From assembly GCA_003671195.1 (NCBI GenBank), contig QWPJ01000202.1:1-42791 (forward strand): a stretch of DNA of 42,791 bases. The letters are read 5' to 3'. The first letter of the stretch is position 1. Each line of letters starts with the position of its first letter. Made by a program: the position numbers and the translations under genes. Source of the DNA: Planctomycetota bacterium (GTDB lineage Bacteria > Planctomycetota > Planctomycetia > Pirellulales > Pirellulaceae). This document shows positions 8,201-16,764 of the stretch, piece by piece. Below the pieces are notes generated by a model. The model did no database searches and was not told the origin of the DNA. It saw nothing but the letters and a program-made list of their open reading frames with translations.

Positions 8201-9879
8201 CGGGTGACGGTCAGCGGTGCGGTCGAATTGGGGGTGATTGGGATGAGGTTTCCGGGGTAATTCGCGACGGTCAATCGGTAGGTGCCGGTGGGGACTTCGT
8301 CGATACGAAAGCTACCGTCTGCGGCCGAGTTGGTTTGGAATTCGGGGAAGGAGTATCGAAGTTTGTCGAAGGGTCCAAAGGGGCTCGAATCGGTCGGAGT
8401 CGTATCGGTATAGATGATTGCGTATTTGATATCGGCGTTAGGGCGAGTAAAGCCGATGGTTTGTCGAGCCGTTCCGAAAAGCGGACTGGTCAGTCGGACG
8501 CCTAGCGACTGATTGTTCTTGTCGAAGATTTCGATACGGCCGTAGGAGGGTCGGAGGGTTTCGGCGGCGATCGCTTCGATGGAGACCGCGTTGGCTTCGC
8601 GATAGAACATGACTTTGAGTCGACTGCCGTCGTCGTACCAGGGGATCCCTTCGCTAGAGAGGACTCGGATGGGGTTTCCTGCATTGTCGTTTTTCTGAGT
8701 GGTACGGACGGCAAAGCCGATATTTTTATTGTTGGTATTTGCCACGGTCAGGGTGGCGTTTGGAAAGGCGTTGGCGAGTTCTGCGCCGAGAGTTTGTTGA
8801 GCGGCGATGACATCGATGGTGGTGCTATCGCGCAGGCCGTTGTCGTTACGGTCGGCAAAGAGTGTCACGTTGGCGATGGGTGAATCGCTGGGGGTGATTT
8901 GCCCATCGCGATCGGCATCGAGTCTGGTTTGTCCGAGGAATCCGCCTCCGAAATTGTAGGTACCTACGTGGTTGGTCGCGCGGCCGGAGTAGACCAATGG
9001 GCGAGGGTCTCCGAAGGTACCATAGGTAAACCGGTATTTGGAATTCGCGTTGAGGGTATCTTCGATGGTCGTACCGCAGACCCACTCTTCTGTCGCGTAA
9101 CCCGTTGAGCTACCGAGTCGGGCGACGTAGCCGATGTTTTCTTGGACGGTGTAGTTGCTGCCTGCGGGGTATTGGTGATCGGTGGTCAAGTGGGAGAAGG
9201 TGATCCGTCCGTAGGACCAACCGGGGGAGGAAAAGCCCATCATGGCGACCGAGTCGTAGGTGGTCCACGCATCGGCACCGTTATCCAAAGAGCCATCGTC
9301 GTTGAGATCGTAGTCTCGACCTGCGATGGGTTTGCTCGATGCGCCGATGAGTAGAAAGGACTGCGAGCCGCTGATGAAGGAGAGTCGATCTGATTGGCTC
9401 CACGAATCGGTCCATCGACCCTCGGGCAAGCCCGCAAAGCCTGTGCTTGTGCTGGCGAGTCGAGTCGACAGCGGGTCGACTTGGTAGGGGCTATCGAATT
9501 GAGTGACGGTCAAAAAGCCGTTGGCACCGAAGGTCAGGTTGGACAGATCGATCAGGCTATGGAGGTGTCCGGGGCCGCCGGAGACAGCGCCCCAGCCTTC
9601 TACGACGGCAAAGTAGGTGCCATCGGGGATTGTCGAATTTGGGGCGCCTCGGAGTTCGACGTATTGGTCCTTATCGCGATCTCCGAACAAGGGATCATCT
9701 TGGATCTCGCTGATGAACATCGCCGGGACGCCGAAGGCAAGGACTTTGCGGGACTCGAGGGCTTCGACAAGCGGGCGTCGTCGCCGGGCCTTGGATTCTT
9801 GCCGGTTCTTGGATTTCCGTTGGGAGTCGAAGAGTTTTTTTGCCAATGCCGAGAGGCGTATCGAGAAGGAATTGCGCAT
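5212..9879 (-). CDS. Giant secreted cadherin-repeat / dockerin surface protein
   Basis: A 1555-residue protein. The N-terminus is highly basic and has VEALESRKVLA near residues 38-48, the LEPR-type motif of planctomycete exported giants. Residues about 50-270 form a beta-rich region with an FISEIQDDP start resembling lamin-tail domains. Near 318-345 LDADRDGQITPSD..ADRNDNG is a SdrD-B-like calcium-type segment. At about 520-570 a short carboxypeptidase-regulatory-like unit (SFRIDEVPTGTYRLTV) appears. Five cadherin-like repeats follow (about 575-1090), with recurrent DFETK, SASDDALG and IGDVNE signatures. A PKD-like region comes next, then a dockerin-type pair of EF-hands (DTDRDTSVSPLDVL and DVDRDGNISPLDVL) at about 1311-1355. 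Probable role: cell-surface adhesion or scaffold, calcium-dependent. The stop lies 20-29 bp before the FAD oxidoreductase gene. Confidence 0.9.
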   Translation of the reverse strand: MRNSFSIRLSALAKKLFDSQRKSKNRQESKARRRRPLVEALESRKVLAFGVPAMFISEIQDDPLFGDRDKDQYVELRGAPNSTIPDGTYFAVVEGWGAVSGGPGHLHSLIDLSNLTFGANGFLTVTQFDSPYQVDPLSTRLASTSTGFAGLPEGRWTDSWSQSDRLSFISGSQSFLLIGASSKPIAGRDYDLNDDGSLDNGADAWTTYDSVAMMGFSSPGWSYGRITFSHLTTDHQYPAGSNYTVQENIGYVARLGSSTGYATEEWVCGTTIEDTLNANSKYRFTYGTFGDPRPLVYSGRATNHVGTYNFGGGFLGQTRLDADRDGQITPSDSPIANVTLFADRNDNGLRDSTTIDVIAAQQTLGAELANAFPNATLTVANTNNKNIGFAVRTTQKNDNAGNPIRVLSSEGIPWYDDGSRLKVMFYREANAVSIEAIAAETLRPSYGRIEIFDKNNQSLGVRLTSPLFGTARQTIGFTRPNADIKYAIIYTDTTPTDSSPFGPFDKLRYSFPEFQTNSAADGSFRIDEVPTGTYRLTVANYPGNLIPITPNSTAPLTVTRSEHLRDLTFGYKQNLPPEILSSQFNIQENPTPNSVVATVLASDPDAGQSLTYRFTSNAGPFSIDQVTGEIRYTGNAPWDFETTKELNIEVEVRDSLAIPGSARKFIKLVNLDRNEAPSAQNSNATIDENAPIGTVVATVIASDPDAGVNGQLFYQLGAGAPAGMFSIDENTGRISVASPALLDYETRPVISIPVVVRDKASPPLSGNASILVTLRDLNEAPSGVGFKDLVPISETTVVILPITVATVSVIDDALGTNTLSLSGPDAAHFSLIGNELKFQSASTLDFETKAVYRVTVSADDPTLGVTPDASVVFDLAIGDVNEKPTGIVFSNVVNPLLETTPVNTAIRVANFSASDDALGNNVFSLGLGLDASFFQIVGNQLQFQSANPLDFETKTSYRVVVQVDDAAFPGIPDAQSTFTLNIGDVNEPPVDLRLNGAVTQINETNGLSPGQTVATIAVIDDSTGSNELTLEGPDAGSFEIVNSLLRLKAGSPLNFELKPVYDVTVRLTDASLNPPPVLTRSLRVNVANRPEVISISDSTGQPLSERITNVRLGWDAELGTFAPDAISVVKKDVGFVAVPYIATRTLVDGKSVVDLVFTGSLVDTKGFLVDGLYEVFVTGSKTAAVGTNAAGLSYNSGNLPVLNPLPPATVQIIGNNLLLAKQKYTFQTSVTGLSNAPQILQYEIDLDGDGTVDRNLSGPTTLSIPEVSFANAGSYTMKLTAKAAGEILGTASFAIAVTPETSSNENWVSAMDTDRDTSVSPLDVLVLINSINTGGGTYFLDFDVDRDGNISPLDVLIVINYLNTSASGRVDPIGDLAMVESGGNSGITADRTVTGRVLGNSRSLFASLNGSDRLDISQVVTNDGSFTITDEVFSDLFGIIPDGTHLLSLSTRSGNGFSSSMDKRFLNLKDHLDPFSFISLVGNNGQLRTVWSASAPGARYNVLVGTSGGPLTPLRSGLSDTRLQVDLAPGVYDIQIEAFDAAGNKRLSEKRTVTV

Positions 9880-9946
9880 GGTAGATCGTAAGATTCAGAA
9901 AAATTCCGCAGAGCAGATCAATCGTTAGGGGTAGTGTGTGCTTGGG

Positions 9947-10582
9947 CTAATATACCGATTTTGATGAAGGAGATAAATTCGAATCGGTTGAATTCGAACT
10001 AGGGAATTCGCTGAGCGGATCGGTTTTTGATGTAGAAAAATAGCCGAGTAGTGCGCCTGCGATGGCGCTCGTCAGGTGCCCGTCCCAGGAGACGTGAGGG
10101 CCGACCGTCGGCAGGACGCCTGAGAGGAGGGTACCGCCGTAGAGGAAACCAACGAGCAGAGCGGCCAATGCGGGTCCGAATCGGCCTTGTCGAAACCCTG
10201 CTGCCATTAGGTAGGCGATCAGTCCGTAGATCAGTCCGCTTGCTCCGACGTGCACAGCAGGTCTTCCGAAGATCCAGAGCAGGATTCCACCTAGGAGGAC
10301 GATCTGCAGGACGGTTGACCAAGCGTTTGGTTGGGTGGCCAGCAGTAGGGCCAGCAGGAGCATCACGGGTAGGAAGTTGCTCAGCAGGTGACCTAGATTT
10401 GCGTGAAGAAACGGTGAAAACAGGATTCCCCAAATTCCATCGAGGTGTCGCGGGATGATACCCCAGCGGTTGAAGTCACCGGGCAGGATTCGGTCGGCGA
10501 TAAACACAATCCAAAGGGTAGCGGCGAAGACTCCGAGCCTTGTTCCTGAGAGTTTGAGTTTATCGAGGCTTGAGGTTGCCAC
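9947..10582 (-). CDS. Rhomboid-family intramembrane serine protease
   Basis: Polytopic membrane protease cutting transmembrane segments of substrate proteins. With GTG at 10582 as start the product has 211 residues; AAGGAA lies 8-9 nt upstream of that codon, which decides it over the longer frame beginning at 10714. Visible: an L1-loop-like HANLGHLLSNF with His60/His65 and Asn69 in TM2; catalytic Ser115 in HVGASGLIYG; catalytic His169 in SWDGHLTSAIAG. The Ser-His dyad and small-residue packing motifs are intact. About six hydrophobic segments can be seen, and the C-terminal tail is Ser/Thr rich. It is divergent from the kinase gene. The physiological substrate is unknown. Confidence 0.92.
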   Translation of the reverse strand: MATSSLDKLKLSGTRLGVFAATLWIVFIADRILPGDFNRWGIIPRHLDGIWGILFSPFLHANLGHLLSNFLPVMLLLALLLATQPNAWSTVLQIVLLGGILLWIFGRPAVHVGASGLIYGLIAYLMAAGFRQGRFGPALAALLVGFLYGGTLLSGVLPTVGPHVSWDGHLTSAIAGALLGYFSTSKTDPLSEFPSSNSTDSNLSPSSKSVY

Positions 10583-10824
10583 CGTGTGGGTTCCTTGAGT
10601 GAATGTATTTTGGTCGGTTAAATCGGCCTGCAATATAACGAAACGTCTGGGGCAAGGGCAATTTGAAAGGCCGATCTGAGGGGGAGTTCTAGGGGTGGTT
10701 TTTTGGGAAAACAAGGCATGGTGCGAATTTTCGGTTGGGAACCTAAGCGAACCGTAGATCTATTGGCATAATGTTGGGGTAGGATTCGATCGACCCCACC
10801 CTTGTTGATTTGGCACACCCCACT

Positions 10825-13539
10825 ATGAGTCCATCGAGCGACCGAAACTTTCTTTTTGCGTTGGTTGCTTACCAAAACGGCTACGTCACAGTCGAGCAGT
10901 TCTTCGAGGCTTCGCAGGCTTGGAATCGCGATCCGAAGCTCGACATAGGCGGCATACTTGTCGAGCGAAAGTTTCTCGACGAGGTCGAGCGGTACAACAT
11001 TCAGGGGATTGTCGAGGACCGTTTGCGCCGTCAGGGGGGCTTGGACAATAGCCTGAGTTTTGTCGTTGAGAACGGGAGCATGCCTGAGGGTCAGGATTTG
11101 CCGGAGGATTGGCAAAAGCGGATCGAGGAGATCACGAAGATCATCCCTGAGGGAATGGGTGCTGGGCGGGATCTGAAGAAGTCGTCGAGTCCATCGATTC
11201 ACCGTTACGTTTTTCGCAAGCCGATTGGCGAGGGGGGCCAGGGTATTGTATGGGAGGTCGACGACACGGAGCTTGGGCGGCGCATTGCGTTGAAGCGGGT
11301 TCATCCCAAGCATGCCAACGATCCGTTGCACAGTCGGATGCTCATTGAGGAGTCTCGCAACACCGGTCGGTTGGACCATGCTGGGATCGTCCCGGTGTAC
11401 GATTTAGGGCAGGACGATGAGGGGAATCCGTTTTTCACGATGCAGTTGATACGTGGCGATAAGTTGTCCGACCGGGTCAAGGCGATTAAGCACGAGTCGC
11501 TCACTCGCGAGGAGTTTCTAGCACAGATCCGCCCGCTACTCAGGCACCTGATCGCCACGTGCAATACGCTTCAGTACGCGTATGACAAGCACAAGGTCAT
11601 CCATCGGGACTTGAAGCCTGAGAACATCATGGTCAATCGCTACGGCGAGACGGTGGTGATGGATTGGGGGATGGGCAAAGCGGTCGAGGATGCATCGCAG
11701 CTTGACGAGGCATCCTCGATGCTCTTTGTACCGGTGTCAGGCTCGGGCACTGGCGTCGAGAAGACGCAGGTCGGATCGGTCAAGGGGACTTTGGGATATT
11801 TGAGTCCTGAGCAAGCCCAGGCGATGAACACGGCGTTGGATCATCGGACGGACATCTATGGGCTTGGAGCGACGTTGTATCGGGTTTTAACCGGCACGGT
11901 GCCTTACAGCGGCACGAATCCTCAGGAGACGCTCGGGCGTGCCAAGCTCAATCAGTTTGTACGTCCTCGGGATCATAATTCGAGGGTGCCGCGAGAGCTC
12001 GAAGCGATTTGTCTCAAGGCGATGGCGACATTGCCTTCCGAACGTTATCAGAAGGCTACGGACTTGGGTAAGGACTTGGAGAATTGGCTCGAGGGAGAGC
12101 CCATCAGCGTGGTTCCCGACCATCTATTTCGCAAGAGCGAGCGATGGCTTCGCAAGCATGCCAAGGGGGTCATCGCGAGTTTGCTTTTGTTGAGTTTGAC
12201 GGCCGCTGCATTGCTCTTGGCAACGGTTGCAATTTTTCACGAAAGAACTCGAGTGTTGGGTCTAAATCAGAGCCTTACTGCCGAGCAGGAAAAAACCGAT
12301 GAAAGTCGAAGGTTTTCCTCGAGTTTGTTCGATGAGATCGTCGGTTACGTTGTTGACGATAGATTGTCGGCGATGCCTGAGTCTTATGAGTTGCGCAAAG
12401 AAATCCTTGCCAGTTCAATCAGCAAAATCGACAGCGAGGACAGTGGCTATATCGCCAGGAACCCTGACGACTGGAACATGAAGTTAGACTTAATAAGGCT
12501 TCTTACACGTCTTGGCAACTTGCAAAAAGTACAAGAGCCGGATCAAGCTCAGATGCGATGGAAGCAGGTCGAAGATTTGATTTCATCGGCACAGCTGGTT
12601 TCCGATACCAAATTGGATCGACTGAATTGGCAATTGGCCGAAGCGGATTCGAAACTCTATCAATCGGAGTATTTGACCGATGTGAAACAGGATTTTGATC
12701 GCGCGGAAGCTCTATGCGACCAAGCAATCGAAATCGCTCAAAAAATGGTAAGTTTGTATGGAAATGATGATGAATTTCTCTTGCTTGAGGCTCGCACAAT
12801 TCTATCGAGAGCATCCCTGTATAATAAACAGAAGCGGTATAAGGAATCGCTTGATCAAACCGAAACAGCGACCCGAATCCTCGGTACGCTCGTCGGTGGT
12901 TTTTTGACGGATTCAACCGATTCTCAGGAGGAGCAGATGGATCTGCAAAAGCAAGGGATTTCAGCCCTGATCTACATGCTAGCGATGCAGCATCGATGTG
13001 ACAGCTTACAAGGTCTTGATCGACGCCCTGAGTTAGAGCAGGCTCTTGTCGAAGGGGTGAGTATTTCTAAAAGATCGCTCGTGTTTCCGATCGCAAAGGT
13101 TACCGCATCGAGATTTGCGGTAGCGAATCTGACCAAGCTGATTTCGATGTGTGCTGACCAAAGACAGGTTGATCGATCCGATGCGTTTTATAAAGACGCC
13201 CGTTGGTGGGTAGAGAAAAATTTGCAAAACAAAGATCACGCCGACGTGGTTTTCTCTTTGGAAATCGCACGCGCCAAAACACTATCGATTATAGATACGC
13301 CATCCGCTCGGGAGTGTTTGGCTAGGGCAACAGAGTTGCTTAAAGCCATGCGGCCTAGCCCTTCGGAAACGGAATTTGCAGTTCTGAGATCCTTTTTTGA
13401 GCATGAGATTGAGCATCTCGGCGCACAATTGCAACTTGCGTTAATCGATGGCGAGCCACAGGTGGTCGAAGATATACGCCTGAAGCTCGCAAAGGTTGAA
13501 AAGCAGAGAGAAGAAATTGTTCGGGCAAGCCAGCCCTAG
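10825..13539 (+). CDS. Membrane-anchored Ser/Thr protein kinase with large C-terminal helical domain
   Basis: A 904-residue bacterial Hanks-type kinase (ATG at 10825; a TTG at 10810 is possible). An N-terminal helical domain of about 125 residues is followed by the kinase domain: glycine loop IGEGGQGIVWEV, ALKRV lysine, catalytic HRDLKPENIMV near residue 258, metal-binding DWGMGKA (DWG instead of DFG), GTLGYLSPEQA activation-segment end, and DIYGLGATLYRVLTG. A single transmembrane helix (VIASLLLLSLTAAALLLATVAIF) lies near 449-471. The remaining 430 residues are predicted helical, TPR-like (QAIEIAQKM, LLLEARTILSRASLYNKQKRY), probably a sensor or scaffold on the far side of the membrane. Catalytic Asp and Lys are present, so it should be active. 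It ends 10 bp from a convergent gene. Confidence 0.93.
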   Translation: MSPSSDRNFLFALVAYQNGYVTVEQFFEASQAWNRDPKLDIGGILVERKFLDEVERYNIQGIVEDRLRRQGGLDNSLSFVVENGSMPEGQDLPEDWQKRIEEITKIIPEGMGAGRDLKKSSSPSIHRYVFRKPIGEGGQGIVWEVDDTELGRRIALKRVHPKHANDPLHSRMLIEESRNTGRLDHAGIVPVYDLGQDDEGNPFFTMQLIRGDKLSDRVKAIKHESLTREEFLAQIRPLLRHLIATCNTLQYAYDKHKVIHRDLKPENIMVNRYGETVVMDWGMGKAVEDASQLDEASSMLFVPVSGSGTGVEKTQVGSVKGTLGYLSPEQAQAMNTALDHRTDIYGLGATLYRVLTGTVPYSGTNPQETLGRAKLNQFVRPRDHNSRVPRELEAICLKAMATLPSERYQKATDLGKDLENWLEGEPISVVPDHLFRKSERWLRKHAKGVIASLLLLSLTAAALLLATVAIFHERTRVLGLNQSLTAEQEKTDESRRFSSSLFDEIVGYVVDDRLSAMPESYELRKEILASSISKIDSEDSGYIARNPDDWNMKLDLIRLLTRLGNLQKVQEPDQAQMRWKQVEDLISSAQLVSDTKLDRLNWQLAEADSKLYQSEYLTDVKQDFDRAEALCDQAIEIAQKMVSLYGNDDEFLLLEARTILSRASLYNKQKRYKESLDQTETATRILGTLVGGFLTDSTDSQEEQMDLQKQGISALIYMLAMQHRCDSLQGLDRRPELEQALVEGVSISKRSLVFPIAKVTASRFAVANLTKLISMCADQRQVDRSDAFYKDARWWVEKNLQNKDHADVVFSLEIARAKTLSIIDTPSARECLARATELLKAMRPSPSETEFAVLRSFFEHEIEHLGAQLQLALIDGEPQVVEDIRLKLAKVEKQREEIVRASQP

Positions 13540-13548
13540 GACACACTG

Positions 13549-14115
13549 CTATCGGGTTGGAGGACGTTTTCTAACTAATATGGTAATGTTGAGCGAGGCA
13601 GTCATCTCGCAAACGTCTTTTCTCTTTCTGAGAGTATCTTTTGCTTTGAGAGGCAATCTTGGTATCTTCAATGTGCCTTTCGACGGATCTCTAGGATCTA
13701 CCACTAAATCAAATTCAACCGGATAGCCGTCGTAGTCAATTGAATAACCGAAATCAGTTACATTGTAGGTGATACCCCCAGTTGTGCTGCGGACGCTGAC
13801 TGGGATAGATGACTCAGTGGGGGAAACTGCGACATTCCCAAATGCAATCGTTGGTGTTGATGATGTTTCAACAATCCTTGTTGGTTTCGTGGCTCGAATT
13901 GTAAAGTCCGTTGGCTCGATCGGCACTGGGATCGGATCGATGATAATGGGGCCTCCATCCCCTCTAGGTCTCTTCTTTACTGGAGCCTTGGAGCCCTTTT
14001 TTTCTATACCGACCTTCTCTGAGCCAGCTTTATTTGTGCCAGCTTTATTTGTGCCAGCTTTATTTGTGCCAGCTCTCGTACCGGGTATCTTGACCGTGGT
14101 TTTTTTCTTGGCCAT
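13549..14115 (-). CDS. Hypothetical protein with basic AGTNK-repeat N-terminus
   Basis: The open frame begins at 14229, but ATG at 14115 (MAKKKTTVKIPG) is preferred because a purine-rich GGAAGAAAG lies just before it; the product then has 188 residues. The first 60 residues are strongly basic and low-complexity, with AGTNK three times, then AGSEK, and a PVKKRPRG end. A proline-rich linker (IIIDPIPVPIEP) leads to a globular beta-rich domain of about 115 residues ending in Lys/Arg. No known domain is recognised; nucleic-acid binding through the basic region is only a guess. Base composition is more AT-rich than the neighbours. It converges with the kinase gene (9 bp apart). Confidence 0.6.
   Translation of the reverse strand: MAKKKTTVKIPGTRAGTNKAGTNKAGTNKAGSEKVGIEKKGSKAPVKKRPRGDGGPIIIDPIPVPIEPTDFTIRATKPTRIVETSSTPTIAFGNVAVSPTESSIPVSVRSTTGGITYNVTDFGYSIDYDGYPVEFDLVVDPRDPSKGTLKIPRLPLKAKDTLRKRKDVCEMTASLNITILVRKRPPTR
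14023..14074. repeat. 15-bp tandem repeat coding for AGTNK
   Basis: Three identical 15-bp units (14023-14037, 14038-14052, 14053-14067) and the first 7 bases of a fourth, in frame within the hypothetical gene. The units are identical at DNA level, which points to recent slippage expansion and possible length variation. Confidence 0.88.
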
Positions 14116-14394
14116 GAGCTTTCTTCCATGTACTTTCTTATCAGGGGGCTTTTGCCCAATAGTTTCCTGGGCTGTGGAGCGACTTGGACGCAAGTCAAAC
14201 TCTATGACACAGCCCCGAGAGAGAGGCACACAATTTAGGGGATTTATGCGCTAAGATGTTGCAAAAGCATTCATCGATTTTCAAAAAAACGCAAATTGCT
14301 ACCGCGATTCGGGGCAATCGCCCTGCCCCATTCTTGGGGGATCTGGGCGTCTGCGGTATACTTTCCCAACGGTTTCACACCCCTAGGAAAAGAT

Positions 14395-15546
14395 ATGCAA
14401 ATCCAACGAAATCCCACACGAAGTGTCCGCGTCGGCTCGATCACGATCGGATCGGGGCACCCTATCGCGGTCCAAAGCATGACTGCGACCCATACGACCG
14501 ATGTTCCGGCGACGGTCGGTTTGGTCAACGACCTGCACCAAGCCGGTGCCGATGTCGTGCGTATCGCGGTCGATAGCGATAAGGATGCGGCCGCCTTGGC
14601 CGAGATCCGAAAGCAGACCCAAGCGAACCTTTCGGTCGACCTGCAGGAAAATTATCGGCTCGTGACGCAAGTCGCTCCGCATGTCAACAAGGTTCGGTAC
14701 AACCCAGGGCACTTGTACCATCATGAGAAGTCCAAGGCTTGGCAGGATAAGGTCAAGTTCATTGTTGAGGCTGCGGCGGCCAACGACTGTGCGGTTCGAA
14801 TTGGGGTCAACTGCGGGTCGGTCGATCCGGCGATCAAGGACAAGTTCGATCCTCATGATTCGATCGGACCGATGCTCGCAAGTGCCACCGAGCATTGCGA
14901 ATTGCTCGACGCGATCGGTTTCGACCGGTACGTCGTTTCGTTGAAGGATTCCGATCCGTCGAAAGTCGTCGAAGTCAATCAGCGCTTCGCCCTGCTCCGC
15001 CCCGATGTCCCATTGCACTTAGGGGTTACCGAAGCAGGTTTGCCCCCCGATGGGATCATCAAGACTCGGATCGCATTCGAGCAGCTCATAGGACGGGGGA
15101 TCGGCGATACGATCCGTGTGTCGTTGACGGTTCCGAATTCGCAAAAGGCCATGGAGATCCAAGTCGGTAGGCAGATCGTCGAGGATATCTATGCCGGTCG
15201 GCTTCGATCGGTCGTGGCGCTCGATCCATCCAAGCTCAATATCATCTCATGTCCGAGTTGTTCGCGGGTGGAAAACGAGGCGTTCGTCGAACTGGCTCAA
15301 CAGGTCAAGGAGATGACGACTTATGCCAAAGACTATGCGATAACGATTGCGGTCATGGGATGCCGGGTCAACGGTCCGGGTGAGACCGACGATGCGGATT
15401 TAGGGTTATGGTGTGGACCGGCGAAGGTCAATCTCAAGAGGCGGAGCGAACCGATAGGGGCGTTTGGTTATGACGAGATCTTGCCCAAACTTCGTCAAGA
15501 ACTCGACGCGTTGATTGCCCAGCAAAAGACCTCCAACGTATCGTAA
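14395..15546 (+). CDS. ispG: 4-hydroxy-3-methylbut-2-enyl-diphosphate synthase (GcpE/IspG)
   Basis: [4Fe-4S] enzyme of the methylerythritol phosphate pathway converting MEcPP to HMBPP for isoprenoid synthesis. ATG at 14395 is preceded by TAGGAAAAG and gives 383 residues, normal for the short bacterial form. The N-terminal TIM-barrel begins with a [22 protein letters not shown] signature and contains [11 protein letters not shown] and RIGVNCGS. The C-terminal cluster domain has ISCPSCSR and, about 30 residues on, [14 protein letters not shown], which supply the three Cys and the Glu ligands. proB follows after 12 bp and dgt after it, suggesting an operon. Confidence 0.97.
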   Translation: MQIQRNPTRSVRVGSITIGSGHPIAVQSMTATHTTDVPATVGLVNDLHQAGADVVRIAVDSDKDAAALAEIRKQTQANLSVDLQENYRLVTQVAPHVNKVRYNPGHLYHHEKSKAWQDKVKFIVEAAAANDCAVRIGVNCGSVDPAIKDKFDPHDSIGPMLASATEHCELLDAIGFDRYVVSLKDSDPSKVVEVNQRFALLRPDVPLHLGVTEAGLPPDGIIKTRIAFEQLIGRGIGDTIRVSLTVPNSQKAMEIQVGRQIVEDIYAGRLRSVVALDPSKLNIISCPSCSRVENEAFVELAQQVKEMTTYAKDYAITIAVMGCRVNGPGETDDADLGLWCGPAKVNLKRRSEPIGAFGYDEILPKLRQELDALIAQQKTSNVS

Positions 15547-15558
15547 GTCCCCCAACGC

Positions 15559-16725
15559 ATGAGTTTAAATTCCGGAAGCTTCGATCGAAACGGTCCATCA
15601 GAGGATCGCCGAGCGTTGACTGAAGCGACGACTTGGGTCGTCAAAGTCGGTTCACGTTCGCTGACCGACGATCGCGGTCGGCTCGATCTTGATCAGGTGG
15701 GCAATTTGGCCAACCAGCTTGTAGCTCTCCAGGAGCTAGGCAAGCGGGTTGTTTTGGTCTCGAGCGGAGCGGTTGCAAGCGGCATGGGTAAGCTAGGGCT
15801 CAAGGCTCGGCCGAGCGATCTTGCGACGCTTCAGGCCGTGGCGGCCATAGGGCAGGCGCACTTGATTCAGGTTTACGAAAAGACATTTGCGACCCATTCG
15901 AAGCATGCAGCACAGATTTTGCTCACGGCCGCCGAGCTCGATGACCGGGTCGCTTATTTGAACGTTCGCAACACGTTGACAAGGTTGCTTGAGCTCGGAG
16001 CCATACCGATCATCAACGAAAACGATTCGGTAGCCGTCGACGAGTTGAAGACGACATTCGGCGACAACGACCGATTAGCGGGAATGGTCGCCGGTCTGCT
16101 TTACGACAGCGCTTTGGTGATCCTCAGCGATGTCCATGGGCTCTACGACCGCGACCCTCAGGACCCACAAGCCATGGTGTTATCGAGTGTTGCCAAGATC
16201 GACGAAAGCGTTGAAGAGCTTGTGCGGGATCGCAAGACGGGGATCAGCAAAGGGGGGATGGCCAGCAAGCTAACGACGGCCAAGTTCTTGACGCACAGCG
16301 GCCAAGCTGCGGCGATTGCATGGGGGCGTGAGCCGGACATTTTGGTGCGCTTGGCCCGGGGCCAGGGGCTTGGAACCCTTTTTTTGCCGCAGTCGAAATC
16401 GCTTGTTTCACGCAAGCGTTGGATAGGGTTTTCGACCCAGCCGAGCGGGAGCATTCGGGTCGATCCAGGTGCCAGTGCGGCGATCCGAGGTGGCTCATGC
16501 AGTTTGTTGGCCATTGGGGTCTTGGAGGTCACCGGCGATTTTGGGAAAGGGGACATTGTGGCCTTGGTCGACGCCATGGGAAATGAGATCGCAAGGGGAT
16601 TGAGCAATTACAATGCCCAGCAAGTCAAGATGATTCGTGGATGCCATTCGGATCGGATCGCCCAGATCCTGGGCCAGTGCCCTTACGAAGAGATCATCCA
16701 TCGAGACAACTTGACGGTGATGTAG
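15559..16725 (+). CDS. proB: Glutamate 5-kinase with PUA domain
   Basis: First enzyme of proline biosynthesis, ATP-dependent phosphorylation of glutamate to glutamyl 5-phosphate. The 388-residue protein has an extended N-terminus of about 25 residues, then VVKVGSRSLT (amino-acid kinase phosphate-binding strand), VSSGAVASGM, IINENDSVAV, FGDNDRLAGMVA and KGGMASKL, all standard ProB motifs. The C-terminal 75 residues (SGSIRVDPGASAAI...GNEIARGLSNY) form the PUA domain of the long ProB type. It starts 12 bp after ispG. No proA is present nearby. Confidence 0.96.
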   Translation: MSLNSGSFDRNGPSEDRRALTEATTWVVKVGSRSLTDDRGRLDLDQVGNLANQLVALQELGKRVVLVSSGAVASGMGKLGLKARPSDLATLQAVAAIGQAHLIQVYEKTFATHSKHAAQILLTAAELDDRVAYLNVRNTLTRLLELGAIPIINENDSVAVDELKTTFGDNDRLAGMVAGLLYDSALVILSDVHGLYDRDPQDPQAMVLSSVAKIDESVEELVRDRKTGISKGGMASKLTTAKFLTHSGQAAAIAWGREPDILVRLARGQGLGTLFLPQSKSLVSRKRWIGFSTQPSGSIRVDPGASAAIRGGSCSLLAIGVLEVTGDFGKGDIVALVDAMGNEIARGLSNYNAQQVKMIRGCHSDRIAQILGQCPYEEIIHRDNLTVM

Positions 16726-16764
16726 CACCCAGGCATGTAGCACCCAGGAAAACGCAACTCGAAG

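Noticed and set aside
7735..8505. 256-codon plus-strand open frame inside the cadherin gene
   Set aside because: Opposite-strand shadow of a high-GC repetitive gene with clear cadherin and dockerin motifs; no start signal and no domain.
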